64,000 nt of DNA from Apostichopus japonicus (GCF_037975245.1 NC_092574.1:22223713-22287712), one strand, 5' to 3'. Shown: positions 12,181-24,400, numbered from the stretch's first letter. The notes: a model not told the origin generated them from the letters alone. Numbers and translations are program-made.

Positions 12181-14159
12181 CATTAAAAACATGTAATGAA
12201 CAAATACAGGATAACATCAGCTTGGCCAGAGTTGTACTGTACCTACATGTGTGCTTAAATCTTTTGGTTTTATTGATTACATTGGTTTTGGAAATATTTA
12301 AGATATCAAAGCAATTCATATTGCCAACTCGTGAGAGCTATATTTATCCCATTTATTGCATAATTTGGACAGTTATATCAGTTCCCTTTGTCTGTTTTGT
12401 GGGGTATTTACATTTTCTGGGAATTTCAAATAACTTTTAATTTTCCTTTGGATATTTGAAGGGCTTTGTTTGGTAATAGTGTTGTCATTAACAAACAAGT
12501 CCATCTTCTTTGGATACAGATCAAATTAAAAAAAAACGAGTAAAAAACGTGCCTAGATAGCTTTCTATGTTGTCATAAAATACTCATTACTCAAAAAGAA
12601 AAGTAGCAAGAGAAAGTCATGCAATGATGATGTGTGACTCAATTTTATGTCAGTTATAAATGGTATGATGCTATTTTGGGAAGTATCATCTTCAGTTATA
12701 TCATGTGCCTGTTTTGTAATATCTGTAATTATAGTGAGGTTTATAGGCTATAGTATTAAGCCACCTTGTTGTTGTTGTGATGGTGTACGTAAACAATGTG
12801 TGATTTATTGCATGAGGTTGGGTCCAAAGCCTGGATCGGACAATTACAACCCCGATTCTAACTGTGAAGCCCTTTGGTAAATAGTCGAGACCTGTGAGCT
12901 AATACTTATCTGTATATATATCTCACTTGTTGTAGGCATGCCAATGATTGCAGTGCCCGTTTCCTGTTCCGTGCTCAATAGTGAGGTTTGTTCGAAGCAA
13001 ACCCGGTGTTAATAGACCACCACCCAATAGCAGTTCTGCATCTATTAGCATTCTTACCATAGGGCATGTACAGTATGAATAGCAGAACCTGACATGGTAA
13101 CAGTCAAAAGACTAAACAATGCCAGGATGAGGAAAAGACAGATTTTCCTGTTGTCTTTCCACATCACCACTCAACCATATATATAGACTGGTCAGCTACT
13201 GTACTGGTGTGTCGGGAAGTGCTCACCTGGTGCTACCGAACAGTTTGAGATTCCATCAGGCCTCAGGCCTCAAACAAAAGGAGTTCAATTCCACAATAGG
13301 GTATAATAAATACAGAAGTGTGCGTGTCATTTGCTTGGATGAGTCATTTATAGGAAATTGGTGTTAAAAACAGTTCTACAGTGGAAAGACAGGAAACCTG
13401 TATGTAATGGGTGTATGTTTTTATGTATGTATGGGAAAGAAATGAATGGACAAAACATTTGGGGAAGAAGGAAGGTATTGTAAATACATGTGTGCTATAT
13501 AGTCCATCTCTTAAACAAATTCTTTATGCTTATGCATACTGTACATGGCTCCTCACTATGTCACATATGTCACCACTTGGCATGAGTTTTGTCTGAGTAA
13601 ATATTACAATTTACTGGTTTGAAAGGGTGAGAGTAATGTTAAGTTTAATAGCTAACTTTTCAAAGAAATTAGAAAGGTAAAGAAAAGAAGAGGGGAAAAA
13701 AAAATTGGGAATAGAAAAATGACACTTAGTGGAGAAAAGAAAAAACAAGATGAGGATGCCTTAGCTTGTCAAAATTGTTTGGTTTGTTCAAAATGCTGTT
13801 AAATCTGTTGAAAATGATGAAGATTTAGTACTAGCTAGATTGACCAAAGACAACTATATGTCATAAACGGACAGAAATGAATTCAGCGTGACTCAAAGTT
13901 TCTTCCACTCGTCATCATTGGTTGTCACTGTCAGGACGAGCCCTTCCCGCCTTCGTTTTTTCAACTTTGTCGTTGCTTACCGACTCCCGTCGGTTTTCAC
14001 ATCACAAATAAAATTATCGTCTGTGTTGTTGATATGTATGCCCCTGTAGCCATAACAGCGTGTGTATGATACACGCTGCTGTGAGGAGATAGCTATAGTG
14101 CTCTGTTGTGTCCTCCTCGTCGTTGATGCATTTTGAGAGGATGACACTTGAATCAGAGA
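12181..14159. other. Non-coding DNA, nothing assigned
   Basis: Open frames at 12174-12440 and 12647-12880 encode hydrophobic peptides. They have no homology I can recognise and no consistent splice sites, so they are left uncalled. Confidence 0.4.
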
Positions 14160-14189
14160 GACGATAATTAAGGGATGACTCACACGACT

Positions 14190-14270
14190 TTACCGACAGT
14201 GTATAAAAGGGTGAAAATATCTCTACGGACGACGCATGTACACCGAACAGTGTTTCGTCGATTGGCATAT
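14190..14270 (+). promoter_or_regulatory. Possible TATA-type core promoter
   Basis: TATAAAAG at 14202-14209 sits in a locally more GC-balanced stretch (about 13890-14420) inside AT-rich DNA. About 20-30 bases downstream the sequence becomes CTCTACGGACGACGCATG. A TATA box there could serve a noncoding first exon of the downstream GAB gene, but no spliced product can be shown from sequence. It is equally possibly chance. Confidence 0.2.
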
Positions 14271-16130
14271 ATATAACTGATGTAATATGTTATTTGAATT
14301 AAGTGTCTTCTCAGAATCGAATGCATTGCTTCACTCTTTGCGGAATGACTGAGGAATGTTTAGTCATGACAAGAGGTTGTCGGGAGGCCTGTACGTGGGA
14401 TCGAGACGAGTTTCCGCTTGATTACGAAACATTGTGACATAATTTTGATATTTATAGACTGTTAGTCTCTGGCTTGGAATTAGCACAAAATGAATTTGTT
14501 AGTGTTTATTGGTAAAATTAGCTGTACAGATATATTTGTATATCAACGCTATGTGAAGTAGTATATAGACTTACAAGTACATGAAAGTTTTAAGTTATTT
14601 TGAATATATGCACAAAACGTGGCCTACATTACCTAATATAGTACAGAACTATAGCAGTATAATCAGTGATTTCGTATTAATAGCTCAACAGACGAATACT
14701 GTAACCATATTGTGAGAGGTTAGCAATTTTCAACATGTACTGTAATAATGAAAGTTAATTAGTTTATATGTTGAATGAATATATATGCTTCAGCATGACA
14801 TCATATGTACCATGTACATGTACTGTATGCCATGTGTTTATAAAAAAGCAAATTGCAGAAGTGATTACTTTTTCAAGTACGTTTAAGTTCGAGATCATTA
14901 AAACTTCCGGAACAATCTGAATATGTCAGGGTTACATTAGTGTTGAGATAGCATTTAGCATTACACATGATGTATATAGCTCCTGGAGTGCTAGTATGAT
15001 TAAAAGCATTTTATTTTTAATGCCATAAAATTGAGTGGGGGGGAGGGGAGAGGATTCATTGGTGGGGGGGGGACTTGCCCATTCCTGGAAAATCAAAGTA
15101 CAGTACTGTAGTAAAACTGAACCAACAAAACTAAGCTCTCTCATTAAGGATGTCCCATCTCTGTCCCATGCCCCTCAATGAGCAGACCATTCAGCTAAAG
15201 TGTTCCAAGCGGCCCTATTGAATTTACTCAATTTTTGTCAAGCAACTCCATATACAGTAGCTAGCTTTCATGTACCATGAGCATAGATTGTGAAGGGATG
15301 TTGACCGTGGCTCAGTCTTCATGGACAATCCTGGGTCCTGGGCCTAAAGGTTTGTGGCCCAGTGCTTAATAAATTTCCAGTCATGGATGGGATTTTTTTT
15401 TCATGAAAAGAATAAGGTAATTTTTGGTCATTCTCAAAACATGGGAGTAATTGGTTCACAGATATGAGGAACTGTTCTTGTAGGGTTTAGTTCCTCATTG
15501 TCATTCCGCTTGATATCCTTTAATTTAATCCAATGATCTGCCAAGTTTTGACTTTGAAGTTTTCAGCTCTTCACAGGAAGTGGACTTTCCATCAAGGAGG
15601 AAGTTTTCTTAAAACGCAGATTGTTCTGTAATTGATTAAACAGCTGATAATAATACCTTAATCAGGGATTTACCCAAAATAGTTATGACCGAGCACTGTA
15701 TTGTACCATTTATCTCCTAACAGTGTATTAAAAGATCAAATAATATCAACCAAGTGCATGTGTAGCAGTATATGCATTGAGTATATCATTTCAGCTCTTT
15801 TGGTGTAACTACAAATCTTATAGGGTTTAAACATAATTTTGTTTGCACACTGTCAATGAACTTTAATAGCTTGTTGTATATGTGAAATATTTAATGTATG
15901 TATACATAATATTTCTTTAGTAACTTTGTGGTTAGTCCTTTATTTGCCTGGAGTAATGGTGCTTGGTTGGTTTCCCCCTTTAAAGCTGATAGCATCAGAG
16001 GTGTGGTTATCATATCCTTTTATCATTTGGTTCCAGATTTCATGGAAAGCCCTTTGTTTGTGGTTACTTTCATTGATATGATTAATTGAGATACCATATT
16101 ATTATTGGCAGTTTTGAGGGGGTCATGGTA
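14271..16130. other. AT-rich non-coding DNA
   Basis: No exon or element was recognised. G-runs occur near 15035 and 15064. Confidence 0.45.
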
Positions 16131-16412
16131 GGGAGATTTTTAAGTGACATTGAGATATTGAGATAGATATCTCAATATATCTTTGTGGCAAGATATTGAG
16201 ATATTGGAGAAATGATCTCAATATGGGAATATTTTAACAATTAAGATATTGTGATATAAATGTCAATATCTTGTCTTCAGTTGTAAAGATCTTTTATCTT
16301 AATAATTCAATATATGTTTAATAACATAGTATATCACTACATGAATATCTTGATGTTGAGATATTTAAATGGTAATTCTTATTGTATCTCAATATTCCAA
16401 TAATGAGATAAT
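16131..16412. repeat. Self-complementary GATATTGAGATA-rich tract
   Basis: Runs such as GAGATATTGAGATAGATATC and TCTCAATATATC alternate in both orientations over about 280 bp. The tract could fold back on itself. It is directly followed by the hAT-like insertion at 16423. Confidence 0.6.
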
Positions 16413-16422
16413 TGCCTCCAAT

Positions 16423-16793
16423 CAGTGGCGGAGCTAGGGGTAGTGGTCAGAGGGGGCGAGAATGGTCTGTATGGGCGCTTTCGACTTTATCTAAGCGGAG
16501 CACCACCACAGGTTGGCGCAGAGCGTACAGAAACTTTTTCAGAATTTTTTTTTCCTGTATCGCCGGAAATGACCCTTTCCGGGCCTTGCTAATTTGCAGA
16601 TAAACGAAGAATAAATAGGTGTCATCGCCAACAAAATGTGACAAATGTCAATAGGTAGATGAGAGCGCAATAAAAAAGTAAATAATCACGAATAAGTAAA
16701 AAGTGGTGAATAGTTGAAAAGGGCGCCAGCAGTTCATTTGAGTCCGTCAGGGGGGCATCCGCCCCCCCTGACTGTATGGACGTGCCGCCACTG
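16423..16793. mobile_element. hAT-like non-autonomous transposon (371 bp)
   Basis: The ends are CAGTGGCGG and CCGCCACTG, a 9-bp perfect inverted repeat in a wider imperfect one. A perfect 8-bp target duplication CCTCCAAT lies at 16415-16422 and 16794-16801. The CAGTGGCGG terminus and 8-bp duplication are classic for hAT elements. The interior is G/C-rich with no transposase. Confidence 0.88.
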
Positions 16794-16801
16794 CCTCCAA
16801 T

Positions 16802-17510
16802 ATATATCCCTGGTCACAAAGATACTGAGTTATGGAGCTATTTATTCTCATTAAAAACTCTGTAGGTTGAGGGGGAATGTTAAGGGGAGAAAGTGAAAGG
16901 TTTGAGTCCCTACTGGCACTATGATGTCACAGATTAAGAAAATGTCAGGCCTCCCCCCACCCCCCCTGCCCGCCATACACGCTTTTTAAAATACGATATT
17001 GCCCAAATGGAGCAAACTGCTAGTTAGCTCTTTGGAGTTGTTGATCTCTATCATATTTGCTATAAAGGTGATGATTGGGTTGGTGTCCCCATGATACTAC
17101 TGGGAAGGTCCAATCATGAAAGTCAACACTGACATTTACAATTGATCAACCACATCTCAACTATTTAAAAAAAAAAAAAAAAAAAAAGCATTTTTTTATT
17201 ATTAACTTGCTGACAGCAATATGTCATAACAGTGATATTTTTAAAATCCCAGAACAGAATTAATTCAAGTTGATATTAAGTTTGTTATCGATTTTGATTG
17301 GCCATTAGTTAGTCCTCGGTTTCTGATCTATTATGATTTTAACCAGGTTACTATTTAAAGTGAGCTTTCTGTTTAATGACACTTATCAGCTTTGACTTGT
17401 CATCAATTTTAACTAAGATAATTAGAGCATCCTTGATCGTTGGCACAGAAATCTTTGGTTTGACTTCCTGAAACTGTCAATATTGTGCAGTTTTTAGATC
17501 ATGATGTAAA
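16802..17510. other. Non-coding DNA with poly(A) run
   Basis: A run of about 20 A residues lies near 17167-17187. It could be the tail of an old retroposon, but no body was recognised. Confidence 0.4.
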
Positions 17511-17830
17511 ATTTACTTCTCTCCTCGCATACCTATCTCCTCACAACCTTAGCACCCATTCTAACGTGCCTATAATGTCCGTGGTAACCTTTTAACACTG
17601 TGCACCCTCCATGGTCCTCCTTCTCATTCTACCATCTTAAGTGCCTACACGCATTTTTTGATCGAAAATTTTCCTTCGGATTTACTCCTTAATACGGTAG
17701 CAGAAGTTTCGGGAGTTTCTTCTTCCATCGATAGGCTGGATATCTTAGACGTCCTTTCCAGCCCGATAAATTTCCTTTTTTGGTATAAGGGAGGGATTTG
17801 GGGGCTGTTTTTAATGAGCGACCTTCTTAC
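17511..17830 (+). mobile_element. DIRS left-end fragment (solo, long)
   Basis: It begins ATTTACTTCTCTCCTCGCAT and follows element A through the terminal repeat into the leader. Late landmarks include CCCGATAAATTTCC and GGGAGGGATTTGGGGGCTGT, which parallel element A at about 35838-35880. It is the longest of the solo left ends and stops before any Gag-like coding. Confidence 0.8.
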
Positions 17831-18102
17831 AATGGTTTCTGCTGGTAGTGGTTGGGGTAGCAGTTCTGAATTTCAGTGACTTCAGTGACTTTCTCCCTAG
17901 TTTCTTGAGGGAGCTGCTCTCTAGTTTCTGCAGGAAGCTGCTGTTATATTATTTCTTTGGGGAGTGGCTCACATGTTTGTTCAGGGAGGAGGTCCCTTGT
18001 TCCTTTAAATAGTGAAGTGCTCCTTGGTTTTACAGTATTAGAGGCTCCCTGATTCTGGAGAAAGCTGCTCACACTTGGTTTCTTTCAGGATCCGTCCCCT
18101 GC

Positions 18103-18205
18103 TTTTTTCAAAGGGTAGCGTTGGGGTTTCGTCAAAGGTAGCGTTGGGGTTTCTTCAAAGGGTAGCGTTACGGTTTCTTCAAAGGGTAGCGTTGCGGTTT
18201 CTTCA
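18103..18205. repeat. About 25-bp tandem repeat, four copies
   Basis: Four tandem units of the type CAAAGGGTAGCGTTGGGGTT, with small variants (GTTACGG, GTTGCGG). Confidence 0.8.
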
Positions 18206-19479
18206 TGTAGCTAAATAGCAGAACAGGTCCCTCCTCACCTCCTCCTTCCCCACCCCTTCCTCAGGTTAAATGTTGTCTGTGCACTTTCTGTTTGTGTGTA
18301 TTGATTCTTGATTGAGCAATGTTTGGAATGCATGTGTGAAAATCTGAAATTGAATAGTACCATGAGGCCTCCTTTCTTAGCGTTAGAACAGCACTGGTGT
18401 ATTTGTGGCAGTAGATTTATTTGTTTAATGTGTTTAATATCGTTCATGTAAATATCGTTGTAGGGCATGTTGCTGTCGAAGGTGTTTTCTGTTAATGATT
18501 GTGTGTTTCTTTAGTGTGTAATTTTATATTGACATGAGGATGCAGATATAATCTTTGAACAAATTTATACAAAACTTTGCCTCTTGCATGGTTCCTTTTC
18601 TATTAGTTTATAATTTCTTTCAGTGTATATGTCATAAATAATAAAAATATATTATCAATTTATGGAGAGTGAATTTTGTTTTTTTAAGCAGGAGCTCCTG
18701 TAACATTTAATTTAAACTTCCCCTGGCATATTGCACTCAGTAATACTGTAGCTGGTTAGAGGTGAGAATTCTGACAGTGTGATGCACATTATCAATTTAT
18801 GCTACTGCAGTACATGTACAGTACAGTATACAGTACAAAAGGAAACTTCATGCAGGGTTTGTTGTGTGATGCGTAAGCACATGGCAGTGACAGTCCCTAA
18901 TCCTGTCGTATATATCTATCATGCTGTTTGTTTTCCTTTTAATTTCTAAAAATAAAATTGTCACACAGCATGGCTTTGAGAGCAAATTGAATTAAAAGCG
19001 TTCATTTTAAAACTGGGATGCTCTGCTGTCAAAATCACTTTCTAAGCCAGCAGCTTTTACAGTAGTTGGGTTTAGTAAGCTGGAACTGTGTAATTATATT
19101 TAGCTCCTTGTATAGGATGGTATAGTAGATACAGGAATGAAGCAAATAAGTTGCAAATAAAAACTGGAAGTTTTCATCCTCTTTCCCCTCCCTTCCCCTC
19201 CCCCCCAGGGGAGAAAAAGGTTATTCAGAGAACAAACAGTAAAACCTGGATCAGCCAGACATACTGTATCAATACCAGAGGTTGTCTTAGTAACGGACAA
19301 AATCAAAATGTTTTCCTCATACTGTATATATGCCAGTGTCATGTAGGCAGAATGTGTTTTATAACTTGGAATTCACTACAGTATAACAGGCTAACAGTCA
19401 TACCTCATGGTATTTATAAACACTGTACTAATCTTGGTTTCATTTGCAACAACAGAACATATATTTGGTGACGGGATTG
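18206..19479. other. Non-coding DNA, nothing assigned
   Basis: No exon or terminus was recognised. Short frames on both strands around 19100-19471 shadow each other and carry no motif. Confidence 0.45.
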
Positions 19480-19645
19480 GACATGTACGTCTTCCTTACC
19501 TGTCTCCTCACAACCTAAGCCCCCTCATTCTACCATGTCTTAAGTGAACCCATGGTAACCTTGTTTTTATACTGTGTACCCTTAGCAATACCAGACTCTC
19601 CTCATTCTAACCCTCAAAGTGCCTGGAAGCATTTTTTTCCTTTCT
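19480..19645 (+). mobile_element. DIRS left-end fragment (degenerate)
   Basis: TCTTCCTTACCTGTCTCCTC, then CTCATTCTACCATG and CTCATTCTAACCCTCAAAGTGCCT follow the family left end in order. The outermost bases are eroded. It lies only about 235 bp before the intact left end of element B. Confidence 0.7.
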
Positions 19646-19880
19646 GTAAAATGCACTTATCTTTTGGAAACTACTTGTTCCCATGGAGAGGACAACTTTT
19701 GGAATTCACTAGACTGCAGTGATAATACTTGTATGTCAGCAATATAGAATCATGACTGGATGTCAGGATCCAGGATAATCCCAAGATCTGGATAAAGGAG
19801 ACTCCGACATTCATTCAGGATTATATACTATACTTCCTCACTTATTGTACCTGTCTCCTCATAGCATCTGTAATCTCTCT

Positions 19881-20006
19881 ATTTACTTCGTTCCCCACTT
19901 ACCTGTCTCCCCACAACCTATGCACCGCATTCTACCGTGTCTAGAATGCCCTGGTAATCTTTTAACACTGTACACCCTCACTGGCCCAAATGGCCTTCCT
20001 TCATTT
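19881..20006 (+). repeat. Element B left terminal inverted repeat
   Basis: The outer 16 bp (ATTTACTTCGTTCCCC) are left-specific. From 19897 the sequence is the reverse complement of 26583-26693. Element-specific bases such as CAACCTATGCACCGC occur in both ends and in the internal region, and differ from element A. Confidence 0.9.
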
Positions 20007-20269
20007 TTCTACCCACAAAGTGTCTCAATGTGTTTTTCGGAGTTAGAAAAATTTTCGCGAAATTCGCCCGGATTACCTTGGATTTATACTCTAGAAGTTT
20101 CCTATCAGGACTTCTGCACTTCCAAGGATCTTTTCCAGCCTGATAAGTATCCTTTTCTTGTAGGGAAGGGTGTTTTTGGGGGCTGTTTTTAGTGTACACT
20201 CTCGCCCATGCGTTCGTTTTTTCTTACGTAACGTTTTTAGGGTAACAGGTAGTAGCTCTGCGAGACTAC

Positions 20270-21135
20270 TTCGTTCGTTGCCTATACCGCCTTGTTTACG
20301 CGGATAGGCATATTTTTTCGTATGTACATGTTTCAGCTTTTCTTACTTTAAAAGATAATATGTTTTGCTTGTTTCATGTACCTTCGTTACTTCTTACGCT
20401 TTTGTGTGGGTTTTCCCCTTGTAGCGTAATTTGTAGCGTTGCCTATACCGCCTTGTTTACGCGGATAGGCATGTTTTTCCGTATGTACATGTGTTTCAGC
20501 TTTTCTTACTTAGAGAAGTAAGATGTTTTGCTTTCATGTACTTCGTTAATTTTTACGCTTTCAGTGTGGGTTTTCACTTTTGTAGCGTAGTTGTAGCCAC
20601 GTTCCGATATCTCCTAACTAGTCGAGATAGTCGGCTCGTTTCGTTGTTTTTCATGTTAAGACGGGAGTATCCTTGATTTCATATATTGTTGTATATTTTC
20701 ATGTTTCCTCCAGTTGTTGCTACGTGCGCTCCCTGAGTCTCATGACTTGGGGTGTACATCGTAGCCTTGTTCCCCCCTCCGCTGGTTCGCGGTTAGGGGG
20801 TTCTCTCCCTTATATACATGTTTCGTCCTTTTACAAGTTTTTCGATGCATATATGTTTAGTTACGTTGCTTCCATATGTCGGAAGTGTTTCTCCTTGTAA
20901 CATATCTTGTAAGCCGCGAACTCCTATCCAATACTAGGCGGTTCGATTACGTTGTTGTTGTTCTTGTTTGAACCTTCATTTGTACATATTTTCATGTTCT
21001 CCATGGGTTTCGCTACTCGTGCACCTCCTAAGTGTCGGGAGCTTTCACTTGGGGCGTATCTCGTAGCCTTGTTCCTCCCTTCCCGCTCTGTACGCGGATA
21101 GAGGGGTTCTCTCCCTTGTATACATGCTTCGTCCT
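20270..21135 (+). repeat. Element B leader with duplicated hairpin modules
   Basis: TTGCCTATACCGCCTTGTTT, then ACGCGGATAGGC, occurs twice (about 20278 and 20439), about 161 bp apart. GCCTAT and CCGC pair with GCGG and ATAGGC. Related hairpin-forming boxes follow near 20770 (CCCCTCCGC with GCGGTTAGGGG) and near 21080 (CCCGCTCTG with CGCGGATAGAGGGG), each followed by TCTCTCCCTT and a TACATG motif. It looks like a tandemly duplicated structured leader without coding. Confidence 0.65.
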
Positions 21136-21359
21136 TTTCCTTCATGTATTCTAGTTACGTGTTCGCTTCTAAGTGTGGGAAGTTTTTCACTATTGTAGCG
21201 TACCTTGTAAGCCGCGAGCCTCTAGCGGGGCGCGTTGTTTTTGTCACGTAACTTTACTCTCTGTTAGCATACTCCCACCCTACTTCCTCCTTATAGTCGT
21301 TCCGTTTGATACGTTAGACTATTTGCCGTTAGTCTCTCCTTAACGTGGGTTTCTCAGAC

Positions 21360-22620
21360 ATGTCTCGAAGCCACCTTAAATGTGTGAGCTGTTCCGAGAC
21401 CTCTGTCTAGTCTGTTTTGTTTTCACACCAGACAGTGGCAGCACATCGACACCTGGCTAGCAGGCCGGGACAGGTTAGATCTATCACCGAACCCACAGTT
21501 CCCCTGGAGGGAATCGGAGGAGAGACAGGAGATGAAGAGGAAGTGAGAGAGTTGGTGGGAGTTGAGATGGAGAGAGGCCAGGAGAGGGCCGGAGAAGAGA
21601 GAGAGAGAGAGATGGAGATTTGCCACCCAAGGTGCCGGCGTTGTCCGGATGTACCACCAAGGGCTAGGGCAAGGGCAAGGCTCAAGGCCAACCAAAAGCC
21701 CATGTGAGAGAGAGAGAGATGCAGATTTTGCCACCCAAGGTGCCGGCGTTGTCCGGATGTACCACCAAGGGCTAGGGCAAGGGCAAGGCTCAAGGCCAAC
21801 CAAAAGCCCATGACAAAGACGGCCAGAGCGGACAGTCCGTCCGGGTCGCAGAGAGCGGCACCCGTTGTGGTGCGCGCAAAGAGAGGGGCTCCGGAGAGCC
21901 AGGGTCCGGCGAGACCTCAGAAGGAGCCCGGAACAGACGTTCCCCTCCGACCCAAGGAAGGCTAGGCTCAAGGCCAATAAAAAGCCCATTAGAAGTTCCG
22001 ACCGGAACGGACGGAATGTCCGGGTCGAGGAGAGTGGTACCCGGCGTGGTACGCACACAGAGATAGGCTCCGGGAGCCCGAGTCCGGCGAGAGAGGCCGG
22101 AGGAGAGAGAGAGAGAGGAGAAAGAGATATTGCCCCCCAAGGTCCCGGCACCGTCCGGATTCTATGACCAAGGGGGAAGGCAAGGGCAAGGCTCAAGGCC
22201 AATAAATAGCCCATTTGAAATTCCGACCGGAATGGACAAAATGTCCGGGTCGAGAGGAGTGGTACCCGGCTAGGTACGCACACAGAGATGGGCTCCGGGG
22301 GCCCGGGTCCGACGAGACCACGGGTCCAGCGAGACCTCACAGGGAGTGCGGAACCGAGGTTCCACTCCGGATCCCAGGAGTCGGTCCCGGAGCCGGGAAC
22401 CGATGAGATCAACAACTGCTGGGCCCCCAGAACGGGGTAGTAAGGGCAAACGCCCAATCCGAAAGGAAAGCTGGCTGGAGCGAGGTTCCCACGGCAAACG
22501 GAGATATACTTATCCCCAGGGGAAGAGTCTCTTTCATCAGGGGAGTGTTGCCCCCCGGAACTAGCAGCTTGAGCTGCGACGACAGGCTCGAATCAATTGC
22601 GGAAAGACACTGCAATCGCT
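21360..22620 (+). pseudogene. Decayed DIRS Gag-like gene (element B)
   Basis: The ATG at 21360 opens a peptide starting MSRSHLKCVSC, matching MSRNPLKCINC of element A, so the start is well supported. A TAG follows within 20 codons. The collinear sequence then resumes with CAGTGGCAGCACATCGACAC, like element A at 36431. Downstream lies an Arg/Ser/Glu-type charged region expanded by duplications: an about 87-bp near-perfect repeat (21626-21708 and 21713-21811) and more diverged copies to about 22210. Long minus-strand frames here are shadows of this G/C-rich repeat. No intact product is expected. Confidence 0.75.
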
Positions 22621-22859
22621 ACACCATTTATCATTACACATCCCGAATGTGTGTTTAATGAGTACCAGCAGAAACCAGGACATGACATAGATTTCCTGTG
22701 CATTCATGGGTCATATTCTCCTCGCTAATTATATTTCTCTCTCGTTATAATTCATCGCCATATGTCTTGGTTTGAAACCTTGCTTATGTTTTGTTGTTTA
22801 AAACGCTTGTGGAACCCCCTCCAGAGCATGTTAAAAGGCGCAAACTGAAGCGATTCTAG

Positions 22860-22980
22860 TACAGTCTCGTTACTTAGTACCTTGGCAACCTGCCAAGAAG
22901 AGAACGTTCTCGAAGCTTGGCAAAGTGCCAGGAAAACGAAGCCTTCCAAGAGTCTTGGCAAACTGCCAAGACAATATTCC
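22860..22980. promoter_or_regulatory. Cluster of three NFI-like palindromes around an HSE-like palindrome
   Basis: TTGGCAACCTGCCAA (22882-22896), TTGGCAAAGTGCCAG (22917-22931) and TTGGCAAACTGCCAA (22955-22969) match the nuclear factor I consensus TTGGC-N5-GCCAA; two are perfect. Between the first and second lies AGAACGTTCT (22901-22910), a perfect palindrome of heat-shock-element type. Spacing between sites is 35 and 38 bp. AATAAA and CCTCTGTCTC follow at about 23090, so the block could be part of an LTR-like element inside element B. Function is inferred only. Confidence 0.4.
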
Positions 22981-23735
22981 CGCGCTGTATATTTGTTATG
23001 AGAGGAGGGGGGCCAAGCAGTCACCTGGATTGACACGTGTAAGCTCAACGTTTGCTGCAACGAGCTGTCGACTACGTGAGCGATCCCATGGAATAAACCT
23101 CTGTCTCTATTTTTTGGGTGAATTTCCAAGACAAACGCGTTAGTAAGTTGGAAAAGGGGTAGGATAAAACCCCAACAAAGGTACAAGCGCTAACGCGCTC
23201 CGAGCATACAGTATGCGCTTCGTGAATAATGTTCGCTGTTCCGACATTTTAAGCACAGTTGCATTTCGTAGCACCTGATAGCCTAGTCGTGGCTATGCGC
23301 TAGGTGGTTTCAATAGGAAGTTGGATACTTCTACTGTACTACACTACGAAATTGACACGTCTCGACATGGAGGGATTTGAGGAGTAACGGGTACGTTATC
23401 ATAACATTTATTACGTGTTTATTACGTTAAATGTGGTGTGGTAAAAACGTCGACATAACGTTTCTATGAGATATTAATGTTATATTAATGTTATATTAAT
23501 GTCCTAACGTAAATCGTTTTGAAATATGAGCCTGAAAACGTTTTCGGTGACATACCTCTTACACCACTAATAACGTTATCATAACAAAACACTACATGCT
23601 TAGTAACGCTTTTGTGTTTGCTGAGTAACTCCCCGGGCTCCGTTAAGCAGCCAGGGATTTATGAGGTGGATTTTCTACAAACCCACCCTCTCACCATCTT
23701 CACAGCCCCTGTTGGGAGTTTGTTTCTGATGAGTA

Positions 23736-23935
23736 GGTCTATAGCTCAGTTAGCTCAGGGTTAAAGCCTTTCAGTCATAAGGTCCCCGGTTCAGGCCACC
23801 CCAAGATTAATGTATGTTGTCCAGCTACAGAGTTGTTGACTTTTCATAATCATGGACGTTAAATTTGTATGTAAGAGACTGACTTCAGTCGGCTTGCAGC
23901 TTGGTTAAGCCAGTGAGGCTTCTTCTCATGTTCCT
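23736..23935 (+). mobile_element. tRNA-derived SINE fragment
   Basis: A tRNA-like head has an A box (TAGCTCAGTTAGC) and a B-box-like GGTTCAGGCC, followed by an unrelated tail. The anticodon arm does not fold well, so it is a SINE and not a functional tRNA. It lies within the DNA separating the Gag-like and RNase H parts of element B. Confidence 0.6.
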
Positions 23936-24149
23936 ACTGGCAGGATGATCCTAAATACGTTCTTAAATACATACATATAATTGTAGGAGTCACATAAACA
24001 GTAGCATTGTAGCTTTGTCTAAGATTCTGATGAAGCAAACTATCCATTCAGTACTCAGTCTCTTTTTTTGTAGCAGGGTAGCATTGTTTAAGATTCTGTA
24101 CTCACTCAGCAGAGTGAGATTCTGTACCTTCAGTACTCATTTTTAGAGA

Positions 24150-24400
24150 GTACTGTGGTCAAGTGGTGAAGGCAGTGGACTGGTGATCTAAGGCTTGCAG
24201 GTTTGAGTCCTGGCCGGATCATTCAGTTGTTTCCTTGGGCAAGGCACTTTTTCGTCAGTGCAGCTTCCCATCCAGAAGATACTTGTCTCTATGCTTGACA
24301 GGTTTTCGTTGACCGGGGTAATATTGTTAGGCGCCTCAGGCATCATTATCTTTCAATAGGTCTACGCCTTTTCTTTCCCCAATATTATGATTAATATTTT
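24150..24400 (+). mobile_element. tRNA-derived SINE (second family)
   Basis: GTGGTCAAGTGGTGAAGGC (A-box region) and GCAGGTTTGAGTCC (B box) form a tRNA-like head. It is followed by TTCCTTGGGCAAGGCACTTT, a core motif widely seen in animal tRNA SINEs. No clear target duplication was located. Confidence 0.7.

Noticed and set aside
12174-12880. Two hydrophobic open frames resembling membrane peptides
   Set aside because: AT-rich chance frames with no homology, splice or start context support.
21423-22457. 344-codon minus-strand open frame opposite the element B Gag region
   Set aside because: It is a shadow of the G/C-rich Arg/Ser/Glu-coding strand and its duplications. The plus strand carries the recognisable Gag start.
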